From: Rutpela maculata
Lineage: Eukaryota; Arthropoda; Insecta; Coleoptera; Cerambycidae
Direction: 5' to 3'
DNA length: 64,000 nucleotides
Assembly (NCBI GenBank): GCA_936432065.2
Contig: OW386286.2
Coordinates: 116,027,519-116,091,518 of the forward strand
Below, piece after piece: positions 10,885 through 22,479 of this stretch. Under the pieces are notes generated by a model. It saw only the letters and a program-made list of their open reading frames with translations, did no database searches and was not told where the DNA came from. The stretch's first letter is position 1; every line of letters starts with the position of its first letter. The position numbers and the translations under genes were made by a program.

Positions 10885-11175
10885 TTATATTACATATCGA
10901 ACGAAATTTGTCACTTTTCTTAAGCTCCGCGGCATATACAAAAGAAAGCAGCACGCTATTCCAGCAGAAATACATGGGCACGACAGTTGTGCGCATTTCT
11001 TACAATTGCACTTTGGCCCAACCTGGTCAGTAGAAGGAAAAGTTATTGTAACTTTTTGGAGAATGTGGCAATCACCTACATCGTATCCGAATAGGAACGG
11101 ATCGAGCTTCTCAACGGAGTTTCTAAACAGAGAATTTTTTTCATATGCTACAAAGAAAGCCCTTAGAATTTCCAA
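10885..11175 (-). pseudogene. Cysteine-rich tail fragment of the PIN/FEN-like family
   Basis: The minus strand encodes a 96-residue frame containing VGPKCNCKKCAQLSCPCISA then GIACC. This C-x-C-K-x2-C...C-x-C...G-[LI]-x-C pattern is how many members of the family seen at 7641 and 15100 finish. The stretch before it has no landmark I can place. The other strand is also open (10874-11179), but its translation shows no comparable pattern. No start context or splice sites were found; I treat it as a detached fragment. Confidence 0.4.
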
Positions 11176-11267
11176 TTAAATTGACTGTTTTGTTGATGGT
11201 TGATATTTTGCGGTGGTTATAAAACTAGCGAAACTCATTAAATGTTGTGAAATTAGTGTCTTTTTAC

Positions 11268-11480
11268 AAGCTTTTATTTAACTTGCCTTGTTAGTATGGG
11301 TCAAATCTTTCAACTGAATTTTAAAACAGTTATCCCCAACCGATTTACCTGAAATTTTGCATACATGTTTAGTTTGGATGACAATGCATGGTTAGCTAAG
11401 TGACGTCATTCTAAATTCAATATGGCGGACTCCCAAAGATGGCGGACCAGTTATTTTTTTAAAGTTTGTTTTTAAAAAGT
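11268..11480 (+). mobile_element. Head-only copy of the composite repeat
   Basis: It starts CAAGCTTTTATTTAACTTGC and matches the head of copy A. It then has one unit with GTGACGTCATTCTAAATTCA and CAATATGGCGGAC, before ending in unrelated A/T sequence. It lacks the purine tract and hairpin. Confidence 0.6.
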
Positions 11481-12420
11481 TTTTTTAATTGTAATTTGTT
11501 TGAGAACTTGACCCAAGTACTCCTCAGCAGAATGAATGGAGTCCTTATTTGTTCAATCGGATGTACCTATTAATATAAGAAATTGGAATATAATACGTAT
11601 ACTGAAATAACAAATATGTAAGTACGCATAAAAAAAGTGACGGAATATAATTTGGGAATATGACGAAATTTACCTGGCAAAATTAACCAAGGGCGAGCGT
11701 ATAGGCGTCTTCACTGTACATGTATTTCGATACATAAAGTTAAGCAACGTTTATCGAAGTACTTATAGTACAGTCGAATTGATTTAATTTAATTTTTTTC
11801 GGCTACAACACAACATTCCACCTGAAATTTTTTTCTTGATTCTTATGTATTATGACCTCCGGATTACGAAAAAAATATTTGCGCTCAAAAATTACTTGTA
11901 CGTCAAAAGTTATATGCACTTTTTGACGCGCTTTAACGGATTTTCAACTTATCTGCTTAATATATCTTGTACTAGTAGTCGGATGGGAATTTTAAAAATA
12001 TTGGCTTATTTAAAATAAAATTCTTAAAAAATAGGGACCTGTCCAATATGTATTGGTCAATTCGCCATCTTGGAAAATGTAGCATTTTAAAGTGCTACAA
12101 CTCTAATTTCTAATAATTTGGTATTTAAAATAGATTTAGTGCAGCCTAAACATTCATTATTTACTTTCAGGGACCAAGTTACAGGTAGGCAACCAACTTG
12201 CCTCTTAGCAGTACGGTGTGTTGCATACTGTGGAACTCTTGGTCCGATAATTTGATGATATCATTTCAAAGGTGTATAACTGGATTAGGTTTATTTATTC
12301 ATTTATTAGGGTTTAATAGTTTCAGTCTATGGAGTTTACTCTTCTTATGTTCTTAAAATTAGGTATAACACGTTTTGTGGCTCAAAGTAGCAGAGGAATT
12401 TTTGTTTGTAACTAGTTTCA
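11481..12420. other. Unassigned AT-rich stretch
   Basis: No gene seen. CGCCATCTTGGAAAATG at ~12063 recalls the AAGATGGCGG words of the composite repeat, but no longer match follows. Confidence 0.4.
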
Positions 12421-13010
12421 TGTTGGCAACGCTGGGGGAACGGTGGAAAGTCGTCCTTCTTGCGAAAACCGCGAAGCCTTGCGAACACGTTCTTCTTTTG
12501 GGAGGAATTTTGATGGCATCGTAGCTAAAGTGATATTTTCATGGATTTGTGAATGATGTCCTAGCGTGTCCTCTCGTACTGCTCTTGCCGCAAATGTTCA
12601 GAGTGTTCAGAAAGCTGTGTTTAGCTGAACTTTCAAGTTGGCGGTTTTTTTTTGTTGTGTAATGCTCTCTCTACAGAGAGTGTTTGGAATGTTTGGATCC
12701 AGTGATTTGTTCTGGTAATGTTCTGGAAAAAAAAACACGTGGTTTTATATTGGTTATGTTGATCCTCTTGGAAGCGCCCCGTTCTGGCTTGTTCAATTGG
12801 TCTTGGTCCGCGTCATCCTGTCACTCACTGATGAAATTTTATTCATGTTAATCCAGGGGCACTTCTGCTGGAGTAGCAGCTGTTTACTGGAATGTTGTGG
12901 GGAGAAGTCGCATGAAGACACTGAAGCGCTGGGAGATGTGCTCTAGGTATCAAGGAGGACTCAAAATCTCGCCGGATTGCCGGAGTTTATAAGGTTTTTT
13001 CTTTCTTAAT
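12421..13010. other. Higher-GC stretch without open frame, possible untranslated exon
   Basis: This ~590-bp block is visibly richer in G and C than its surroundings, has no long ORF and matches no repeat elsewhere in the window. It could be an untranslated exon, a promoter region or an unrecognised element. No TATA/Inr pair or splice pattern is clear enough to choose. Confidence 0.3.
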
Positions 13011-14489
13011 TTTCAATGGTTTTAAGCCACCAATTTAGTGAATTTTTTTTGTGATAATAATTAAATTAAATTATCTTATGATATCAGATCATCTATCGTT
13101 TCATAAGTTGTGAACCTCCAGTTCGATTTCAAGTGTATTTAATTAAATGAATCTTTGTGAGCATGTCGCTGTAAAAGTAAATATGGTACCATGAATTGCT
13201 TAAACACTGCGTAATAACTTAGTAGGACAGGATCATTTAGTACTGTTGTCGACTTTTAACCTCACATGGTAAAGATTTTTTTTATAGTAAACTTGTTAGT
13301 GCGAAGAGTATATGTTGCCCTGTCACCTACTTAAATTCTTATGCGAACAATATAACTTCAAATTGAAATTTTAATTCAAATCACCAGTGTAATTAATCTT
13401 AAATGTTATTTTTGTACATACAATTTGGGTAATTTTAATAAATGTTGTTCATGTCTAAGTGCTCTCATTTCTTGATACTCATCCAAACTTTGTTTAGACT
13501 TCATAATAAATAACTACCCACTATTATAGTTAAAACGATACTAGTTAAAATTTGAGTATTTTCCATCGCATGTTAAATGCCAGCTAAAATTTTGTTTCTT
13601 GGCTGACAGAATTTCATTTCTAAATTAACTATTGGCCAAGTGGCGCCCTCTATTGTCTGTGTTTACTCTATTACTCACTCCTCTTTTCGCTCTTCGAGAC
13701 AAACTGACTGCCGTACGCATGTGAATGTTTCTTTATGCATTAGGCATAAAAAGCGTTGCAAAAAAATTGCCGAAAAAATCAAAATTGAATATCTTTTCTA
13801 TAAGAAGGAGTAATATCACCAAAGTTGGCAAAAATAAAACTCATTTATGGTCAAATATCATAATGCACCTATCCCGGACGCCGTATGTCAAATATGACGG
13901 ACGAAATAAATTTTTTATTTCTTCATCAATTATTATCAAGAAGGCATTGTACGTCACTTTCTTTTTCGATTGTACGTTATTTTATGTACTTTTAAGGGAT
14001 AAAGTTCTTTTTTTAATTGTCAAAAAGTACATTCTTTTTTATTTTCATAAATGCATTTTCTTTAACCCTTCTATTTTTTACGCAGTTTTCATTGAAACAA
14101 AATGAAATATAGATATCATGGAAGAACTTTTCAAAATCTACCATTTTAAAAAATATATTTTAACTTTGGCCAAAACTATTTTTGTGTTTATTGCGATTAT
14201 GCCAACACTATTCACATTATCAATTCAGTTAAAAGCCATGTTGAAGTAGAAGTCCTTGCTTTCATTACATGTAACATTTCTTATGCTTAACTCCTCAAAG
14301 CTAATAAAAATAAAATCCATGAAACATCAGGAGACACGTTAACGACTGACATTAGAGAACCAACTGACAAAATATCTACCACCTGTATCAGAAAAGGCAG
14401 GAACTATAGTTCCTGTCTTCTGTGCCTGTATATAAAGGTCGAATTACCTACTAGTCTATATGTATGTAGATAATATAGCATATTTATAA
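13011..14489. other. Unassigned AT-rich stretch
   Basis: A 126-codon frame at 13725-14105 (+) is dominated by Lys, Ile and Phe, as expected from AT-rich DNA, and shows no family signal. Confidence 0.4.
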
Positions 14490-16650
14490 TAGCCCAGGAA
14501 TTTTAGTTTTTGACCTGGAATTAATTATTGTAATGCTGAAAATTTGCAGGATAGCGGTTTTGGTCCAGGACAACACGTACCAAAAAGTCCCCTACTCTCC
14601 CCCGTCGGATTCCCTGTTCCCAACAATGATCTAAGTCGCAGAAATTGTAGAGCTGGCTAAAAAGTGCAGCAGAAAGTTTGTTACTGGTTCGATTTGGGTC
14701 GAAATGATCATAAAAGCTTCAGAAAAGCATATCCGTTCGTATTTCAGATATTCCCTGCATATTTTTTCATAATTTTCCGTTCGAGTGCTGTCAAAATTTC
14801 AAAAATTGAAAAAATTTCGAAACGGCGCCATTGCAAATAAGTGAAGACTCGGAGGGGAAAACGTACCCGAATAAACATTTCTCCTCATACCTTGAGCTTT
14901 CCATTGGTATGTCTACCTTTTCTGTAGCGTCACCCGTTACGGAACTACGTCATACCGAGTGTCGCCGCGCCCGTCATGCGCCCGGTGGAACTGCCTTGGC
15001 TACGCTGATGAGACTTGTTGAGAATTCCTGTTTATATATAATTGGTGTTTTACAAGATTTATTGAATGAAATTTAACTTGTCAGGCTCAGACAATGACTT
15101 TATTCTGCAAGACAATTAATATTATTGATCTTCTGGGAAGTAGGGTCATCCGAATCATCATCCATATCCACTGAGTGACTGTTTGTGCCGCTGGATCCTG
15201 TACAGCTCGTGTACATAGTGCTACTGTTCAGACCAGAGTTCCTGCATTCGTACCAGCCACAGCAGTCCGCCTTGCAGGCACAGAAGATCAGCCGTACCAG
15301 GAGGTGGCTGCCTTGTGGTCGGAACCAGAACCGGAACCAGGCCTGGAGTCCTGATTTCCACTCCCAGTCCTCCGGGTTGAGATTGATGTCTAGCCATTGC
15401 TGGACCTGCAAAAAAGCACATACACATTAGTTTAGTGCTACAAGCTTTCCAAGAGATTAAATCCTCACACTATTCTCCGTAACGCCCTCACCTGGAAGTA
15501 TGCGCGGAACGAATGTTGTTCACAGGCGACATTTGTTGACTTTTTCGTTTCCTTCCTCATACACGCCTCCTTTCCACAGAATAAGCAGTCCCTTTTTATA
15601 TCGAAAGGACTGAGCGCTGATCTAAGCCGCGGCTCAGTCGTCTCATTTCCAGAATGTGCAGTTTTGGCCATGGCAATTTGCTTCCTTATAGTGGAAGGTC
15701 TGGAGTAATTTTTTCTGCAAGGAAAAATGGCACCGTGATGCTATATATGTGACTAAGACATCAGCGTCTTGGGCTACTGAGAACATTTCACTAGAACTAT
15801 CGAGTATCGTAGGACTTACCTGCATGTCACATGTACGGTGATAGATGGATTTTTCTTCACGAGATCTTTAAACAACTCCTCATTTTCAATGCCTCCTTTT
15901 TCCACACAAGCCCGAAGCAAAGTTGATAGGCCGCTCTGAACTACCACAATACTTTCATCTTCAAAAGGCAACTTACAAAGAACGCAAACGCCTGTATCCA
16001 TCATAACTTAACTACCAGCACTCAATTTTCATTCACCAATGAACTCATGCGCATACTCTGTGGACTGTCACAGTTTTTGAACTAAGAAGGCCTAGCTCGC
16101 CATGCGGCTGCTCGATTTTTTAGACCAGACGTGATCGACGCAACAATGGACGCACTTAAATGTCCGAGTGTCGTTGTGGGGTAGCTCCGTAACGGGTGAC
16201 GCTACAGAGAAGGTAGGAATACTAATGGAAAGCCCAAAGTATGAAGAGAAATGTTTATCCGGGTACGTTTTCCCCTCCGAGCCTTCATTTATCCGCAATG
16301 GCGCCACTTCGGAATTTTGTCAATTTTTGAAATTTTGATACCACTAGAATGGAAAATTATAAACAAACATCTGAAATACGAACGGATATGCTTCTCTAAA
16401 GCTTTCATGATCATTTCATCTCAAATCGGGCCAGTAACAACCTTTCTGCCGCACTTTATAGCCAGCTCTACAATTTCTGCGCCTTAGGCCCTTGTTGCTC
16501 CTTAAAAACAGAGAACCGGGGCCGACGGGAACGAGTAGGGGACCTTTTGGTACGTGTTGTCCTGGACCAATACTACAATCCTGCAAATTTTCAGCTTTAC
16601 AGTAATTAATTCCGGGTAGAATCGATATATTGACTAAAAATCCTGTGCTA
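14490..16650. mobile_element. Element with ~450-bp inverted repeats carrying a three-exon zinc-finger gene
   Basis: 14515-14965 returns in reverse complement at 16160-16610. Matching blocks include GGTCCAGGACAACACGTACC, GCATATCCGTTCGTATTTCA, CGGAGGGGAAAACGTACCCG and GCGTCACCCGTTACGGA. The arms differ by substitutions and small indels, so the element is not very recent. Between them lie ~1.2 kb holding one minus-strand gene (15100-16004). No known transposase is present, and target duplications could not be read. The arms begin with AT-rich sequence, so outer limits are uncertain by ~30 bp. Confidence 0.7.
15100..16004 (-). CDS. Three-exon zinc-binding protein, shortened member of the PIN/FEN-like family
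   Basis: Exons 16004-15820, 15714-15492 and 15405-15100 join in phase (2, then 0) across introns of 105 and 86 bp with good sites (GTAAGT/TTGCAG and GTGAGG/TTGCAG), giving about 237 residues. The start is ATGATGGATACAGG at 16004. Exon 1 encodes CVLCKLPFEDESIVVV, then GLSTLLRACVEKGG and HVTC. Exon 2 encodes FDIKRDCLFCGKEACM. Together these form the Cys/His N-terminal module (CxxC...HxxC...CxFCG) of the large arthropod family. Exon 3 has a W/F-rich start and CACKADCCGWYEC...SGLNSS, a worn cysteine-rich tail, then an acidic end. The central DTD nuclease-like domain is missing. It is either a deleted derivative or a small adaptor-like protein. The open frame across three exons is unusual amid decay. 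Confidence 0.55.
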
Positions 16651-16859
16651 TATATAAGAGTCCTGTCAAAGTGTCTCTCTTACCTTTACTATGTGTCTGT
16701 TTTTTAAACGAAGTAGTCGATTTGAAAAGTAAATATACTGTTTATACATTTTTTTTACAGAAAATAGTTAAAATCATTATATTGATAATAAGTTTTTAAC
16801 TTAAAACTAAAGTTATTTGTGCTGATTATTACTTTCTATTCTCATACTCATCTTAGCAC

Positions 16860-17620
16860 TTTCGGGAGCTTAGGGGGCAAGGCAATATATTTTTTCAGCA
16901 GATGCAGTGCAAAGTCGCATCTGTCAAGTTCCTTGCACGCCTTCCAAATTTCTGGCAATTTAGTCCAGAATATCCACGAAATCTCACGCAGCTTCCACCC
17001 CGAACTGTCGGGCTCAGAAACATCATCTCACACTGCTTCATTAGTTCGCCCCCACATCTGTCAAATTTGATAAATAGCTCGAAGAATGTTCTCATATACA
17101 GCAGCTGATATTAGTAGTATTAAGGTGAAATGGGCATTCTCCGTGGCAAACAAGTGTTTACGTGCTAGGATACTTGTAACGCCGTTACCTTTCTAATTCC
17201 CCAACGGTTTCATTACCTGAAGATGCCACTCCAGGAAGTAAAATGCATAAAAGCGTCGTATCGTCATTTTTCACTCATTTCAAGCTTGGTTTTTGCATTT
17301 TGAGCTAACACAGGAAACGGTATCGTAACCACAAAATGCGTAAAAGCCTCGTAGAGCGACAGATTTATCTTCTTCAAAACTTTCAGTAATTGCGTAAACT
17401 GGTAGATAACGTCTATTTTTCGTGTACCGTACAGAATCCAAACACACTGAAGTTCAATTACGTGGAAAGAAAAATAATACGATACCGCAAGCATCAACAA
17501 CGTCTGTGTCCGAGTACCGAATTACAATTGATTTTGCCCCTTGCTCGACAGCATCCTGAATATGAGGAATAATCCTTCCATCAGCTTCTTCCATGTGATC
17601 ATGTAGAAAAACCTACCGCA
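16860..17620 (-). pseudogene. Central PIN/FEN-like domain remnant
   Basis: On the minus strand 17605-17480 reads HMEEADGRIIPHIQDAVEQG, then AKSIVIRYSDTDVV. This is the [H/E]EEADTRI...H...A...G...vv..SDTDVv motif of the family's nuclease-like centre. It is followed in shifting frames by W-x-x-YGTRK, YQFTQLLKVL and a GYDTVS block at ~17300. A separate frame at 17095-16895 (RTFFELFIKFDRCGGEL) may be a later exon of the same copy. Frameshifts and stops make it a pseudogene. It lies 5' (on the minus strand) of the compact gene at 16004, yet encodes a part that normally follows the N-terminal module. So the two are not one collinear gene. Confidence 0.5.
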
Positions 17621-18479
17621 TTACGTCTGAAGGACGTAACACCAATTTATTTATTCAGAACGTCAGTCGCGTCCCCCCCTTTGACTGTGTGTGGCTACTT
17701 ACAGACGAGTTCTATGTATTTATGAAATATTTGATAGACGACAAAAGTAAAAGCTGTACTTACCGTGGATTGCTAACTGCTTTCCAAAACTGGCTTCTAT
17801 TACGATGCACTGAGCTTAAATTATAACACTGTAATCTATCTTTGGCTTAGAGATCTCTTAATCACTTTTAAAGAATGCCTCCGCCAAGCTTTCGAGATCT
17901 GATCGGTGTTCTGAATTTCAGAGATACGGATCCATGAAAAGCCCGTTTATTCAGTGTCGACTCAACACACAAAAGTCCTCGAGAAGATAAACTTAAAGTG
18001 AATCATTCAATCAGTAAAATGCAACTGTTCAAGGAGTACCATTTATTGGTTTGATAAAACATTATGTAGGAAATGTGTATACAATAGCCTATCTGAAAAT
18101 ATATACTTTTCTGAAAGAATCCTCCCCAAACAGATCAAGAACGAGCGCCTCTTCTGGAGTACGTTTATCACAACCACCATACAATGGAGAACGTGCAATA
18201 ACAATTGACTTGGCATAAGAGATTTACACAACTTTCTTAGAGTACATTAAGGTACTTTGGTTTTGGGACTGACGGAAATAATATAAAACTATTTTACTGT
18301 AATTTAGGGACACTTGTGGTTAGCTTTATAGTTCCAATAGTGATTTTATCATTCACAACAGCTTATAATTAGATAAATGCGATGGGTGCTTTTTACGGCA
18401 ATATATAGGTTACACGAAATGTTCCTGCCTCCTATACGGCGACATACTGACGGCATCCCAATGGGCACACGTACCTTTA
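17621..18479. other. Unassigned, possible further remnant of the same family
   Basis: The 40 bases upstream of the DTD remnant (minus strand) still read like its lead-in (VTSFRRNAVGF). Beyond that nothing is recognisable. Confidence 0.35.
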
Positions 18480-18850
18480 ATAAACGTTTTTAAAACGTAG
18501 TCGTTAATTAAACGTTTTAGGTTAAAATTTTTTAACGTTGCATTAGGTTTAAAATGTCAACGTTTAAATAAGACGTTTAAAATACGTTGCTACTTACTAC
18601 ACCCATTTTTAACCACTAGAAAATATTGGAATAAAATGTTTTAGTAAGCACGTTTTTTTTACAAATATGTAGTAACGTATAAAACACGTTTATAATATAA
18701 AGAGTTTTAACGACTCGCTGAAAGTAACGTTTATGAAAGGAAAAAGTTTAATGTTCTTTACTACATATATTTAATACGGCGATTCAAATGTTTTACTTTT
18801 CAATGTTTTTTTCAAGTCTTTTACTGCGTTTTTAACCGACTTCATAAAAT
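18480..18850. repeat. AACGTTTT/AAAACGTT-rich inverted-repeat region
   Basis: Words such as AAACGTTT, AAAACGT and ACGTTTTA recur in both orientations at irregular spacing. This suggests an AT-rich fold-back or MITE of unclear limits. No coding sequence. Confidence 0.4.
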
Positions 18851-19540
18851 TTAAAAAAGAAAGAGGTTCTCAATTCGATCCGTATGTAGTTTTTATTTTT
18901 GTTCAACAATTACTCTGGTGTAGCTTAAGCGATTTTGGTCAAACCTGTTGCAAACTATAGGCTATGGTCCGGCGGTGGTCCTGTTGTAGAACTCTCCAAA
19001 ATTGTCCTAAGTTGAAGACAGAATCAAAATTCGACTAGGCAAAAAATTTCATTTAAAGACATTTTTTTAAGAGTCTGAGGGACTCAAGAGGCACAGACCA
19101 ACCCATAGGGACCGTTTTGGGTTCTCTAAGGAGTTAGAAATGATCAGGTGAAAATTCGAAGAAACACCGAATTTTCACTTAGGAAAATATGTTTTAGTTC
19201 AGGATATGAGAGCGAAAGTATATAATGACAAAGATTTATGAATAATATACTTTTTCAAAGGTACCACAAATTGGACTTTGAAAAATAATATTCTTAAAAG
19301 TGCGTCTAAATTTGGCTCGAAAATCGATTTATCAAAAGTACGCCGAAATTTCACTTGCAGATTAATTTTTCAAAACTGCGTTGAAATTTGGCTTGAAAAT
19401 TGATTTTTCAAAAGTACGCCAAAGTTGGACTTAAAGATTAATTTTTCAAAAGTACCCCAAGTCAGTTTTAAAAGTACCTGGAAAATATACTTTCAAATAT
19501 ATTTTTCATTTCTATTCCTCCACCAGAGACATTGACCTTT
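18830..19540. repeat. Dispersed repeat followed by ~70-bp imperfect tandem units
   Basis: TTTTAACCGACTTC...AGAGGTTCTCAATTC at 18834-18880 is a string I associate with widespread insect repeats. From 19255 to 19500 a unit with TTTTTCAAAAGTACGCC or TTTTTCAAAACTGCG and 'aaatttggctt' recurs about four times. Confidence 0.45.
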
Positions 19541-20059
19541 GAGGTACGGTCATTGAATGCCTTGTTCTAAAGTATGAGAATAAAATTTTAGCGATGCATT
19601 GCATCTAAAAGGCAAAATAGACGATTTTGACAAAGCCGGTGTAGTGCCGATAAGCAAAAAATTGATAAAAATCAATACACATGCACAAGGCCGGTTTCTC
19701 GCAGGGAAAGAGTTTGGATTCACTCAGCGGCTCGCAATTTGGTCGAGCGCGTTGAGTAGTCGTTACAGAGATGGTAGGAAAGCCAATAGCAGGGCTCTCC
19801 AAATAATAAAGTTATAGAGGAAAACGCTTTGTGCATAAAAAATCAAAAATTCAATTTTGCCTAAAAGTCACTCGGAGGTGGGTCGTTGTAATTTTGCTAA
19901 TATTGAAAAACTGCATAGGGGCAAGTAAATTGTGGACGGATTGAACGCCATTAAACTTATGCAGTCATAAGTCCTCACGAATGTGTTTGAGTACGTGAAC
20001 CGCCCGATACAAGAACTTTAAAGCTAAGTAGTCTCTAGCGAAACTAAATTCATTTAGTA
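19541..20059. other. Unassigned spacer
   Basis: Opposed 65-72-codon frames at 19599-19817 have no recognisable motif. Nothing else seen. Confidence 0.35.
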
Positions 20060-20600
20060 AAACTTTTAACCTTCCCACAATAAAATTGTGGGAGGTTACT
20101 ACAATTAGTCCAAAATCGAAAATTGAGATAACATCAAATCTTTACGTTTTGAAGTCCCAGGAACCCAAAAAAGTTGTTTTTGAAAAATGTCTGTGTGTAT
20201 GTATGTGTGTGTGTGTATGTATGTTAGCACGATAGCGGAGAAGCTACTAAACGGATTTGGATGAAACTTTGCATGAGGGTTTCTTTAGTGCTCCAGAAGA
20301 TCTGAAAAGGTTTTGGTTGAGATCGGATTAAATTTAGTGCCGTTTTGGCACAACAAGTTGTTTATTTTATGATTACTTACAATTTGTAATTGAGCCATTG
20401 AAAAGCAGTCAAAATTCCAATTTCAACGATATATCACACTTGCACTTTTTCGATTTGGTTTCCGTGAAAAAAATTAAAACACACGCTTCTTGTGTAAGAT
20501 AAATTTTATAGTCTAACCTAACGTTCGATAGACGTGTCAGAGAACGTATACCACAAAATAATACAGGGCTGTACCCCTTACTCTTTGTAAATTTGCAGCC
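20060..20600 (+). repeat. Dispersed repeat with TG-rich microsatellite
   Basis: It starts CCTTCCCACAATAAAATTGT (a short palindrome) and has a TGTGTGTATGTATGTGTGTG tract at 20190-20222. It is followed by a block of the kind found in many insect repeats (CGGATTTGGATGAAACTTTG). Non-coding. Confidence 0.45.
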
Positions 20601-21879
20601 GCAAAGGCTTTTTTTAGAGAATATTGACGGAATCGGGACTGTACTGATGTGACGAGAGTGAAATTCTACATCTCAACGCGACATTCCGAACGACTAATTA
20701 TCTACGGTTAATTAGTTATTAACGTGCAAAGACTGTCTATCTCTTTTTTTGCGGTGGAACGAGATGGAAGATGGACACTCTTCTAACACAAATTCGCGAT
20801 CGAGAAACGTCAAACAAAAAATTGCGAAAATGTCACTTTTGATTCGTTCGTGCCGAGCTCAATTTTTGAATTTCGACATGCAATTTACGATGCGGATCAA
20901 CTACAAGTCTTTCTCTTTCCATCGCTACATAGTACGGCCGTCGTGGTATCGTATTTTTTAAAATACGAGTAAATTTAGATGTCGTCTTTTCGACCAAAAT
21001 TTACCCTCGGATGCCGCAACTCTGAAAACGGTTTTTCATCTGTAACTCGGAAACTGTGAGAGATAGCTCAAAAATAAAAACTTCCTAAGGAAAACTACAT
21101 AATGTCAGGAACGTTTTGCCACTCGAAATTTTAATGGGACTTTTCGTTTGGGTCCGGCGAGCCTTTCAAGATGACGGTGTCATGCACTTTTTTCATTAAA
21201 TCGTTCATAACTTCTAAACGTCAACTCCTACGGCAAAAAACTGCGACCTAACGAAATTGTAGAGAATTGAATTACCTAAAAGTCTTTCTTTGGATTTTTA
21301 TGCTGCTCTAAAAATTACCGAGATACGGTCGGCCAAAGTGGAGACATTTTTGAAATTCGTCTAAAATCTCGAATTTTTTCTCTTTAAACCTCCATAACTC
21401 TTAAACGGCGGTCCCTAGGCCAAAATACTGCCCTAACGAATGTGTAGAAAATTTAATGCTACAAAAAATTATTTTTTATTTTTTGGCATAAGACAAAAAA
21501 TAAGGACGATAGGAACGAAACAAGTGGAAATTTACATTTTCCAAGGAAACGTGTCTTTTTCTCTTCTCTTGCGAATATCTAGATAAATATTGATTTTGGC
21601 AAAAAAATAGTAGGGATCTATTAGAAAGACAATAAAATGATGATGAATTTGCTTTGTCAAAAAATGTAGTAGGATTAATGGTTTCGCTGCTATATACGTT
21701 TCAACACAAAATTTCGATTTTCCCATATGCCCAAATTGTATTTGATACTGATTTTTAAAATCTCCAAGTGACATTTATAGTTTTTTGTCCTCAAAGCAGT
21801 GCAATGTACAGGGTGATATTCTAATAATGACAGAGATGTTCACTGATTTCGGCTGATAACTCGGGAACGGTTGAAGATA
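20601..21879. other. Unassigned stretch
   Basis: No protein family recognised. Two similar passages (21185-21260 and 21375-21450: 'cataactTCTAAACG' and 'CATAACTCTTAAACG' followed by alike text) suggest an old ~190-bp internal duplication. Confidence 0.35.
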
Positions 21880-22440
21880 TCGAACTGAAATTTGAAACGT
21901 AGGTATAAATATTGTAGACGGACGAATTAATAATACACCTACGTCACATGACGTTACAAAAATTATTACAACAGACGAACTGGTACAGATGTCGACTTAA
22001 CGGTTGGAGTTATTGAATTTAAATTTGAAAAATAGGTGGAAATATTGTAAATGGACGGAATAAAATTGAATTAATAATACACCTACATCTACATGATGTC
22101 ACAAATAAGACAAATTCTTACAACAGGCGAACTGGTACAGATATTGACTTAACGATTGGAAACATCCAATTAAAATTTGAAATGTGGGTGGAAATATTGT
22201 GGACGGACGGAATACAAGTGAATTAATAATACACCTACGTCCACATGACGTCACAAATAAGAAAAATTCTTAGAAACGGTGCAGATATCGACTTAACTAT
22301 TGGAAACATCCAGTTGAAATTTGAAACATAGGTGGAAATATTGTAGATGGATGGAATACGAGTGAATTAAAAATACACCTGCGTTCTGATGACGTCAGAA
22401 AAACATAAAATTCTTATAACAGGCGAACTGATGATGATAT
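21880..22440. repeat. Tandem array, four units of ~130-150 bp
   Basis: AAATTTGAAA followed by a G-TAGGTGG-like word recurs at about 21891, 22022, 22167 and 22317. Each is followed by AATATTGTAGACGGACGGAA, AATAATACACCTACGT, a TGACGTCA-like word and GGCGAACTGGTACAGAT. Units differ by small indels. Confidence 0.8.
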
Positions 22441-22479
22441 CGAAAAAATATTTCTACAAGACAAGTCACGAAATTTTTT

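Noticed and set aside
13725..14105. 126-codon Lys/Ile/Phe-rich ORF
   Set aside because: Expected by chance in very AT-rich DNA; no motif or splice context.
20749..20961. 70-codon plus ORF
   Set aside because: No recognisable family; lies in an unassigned repeat-like stretch.
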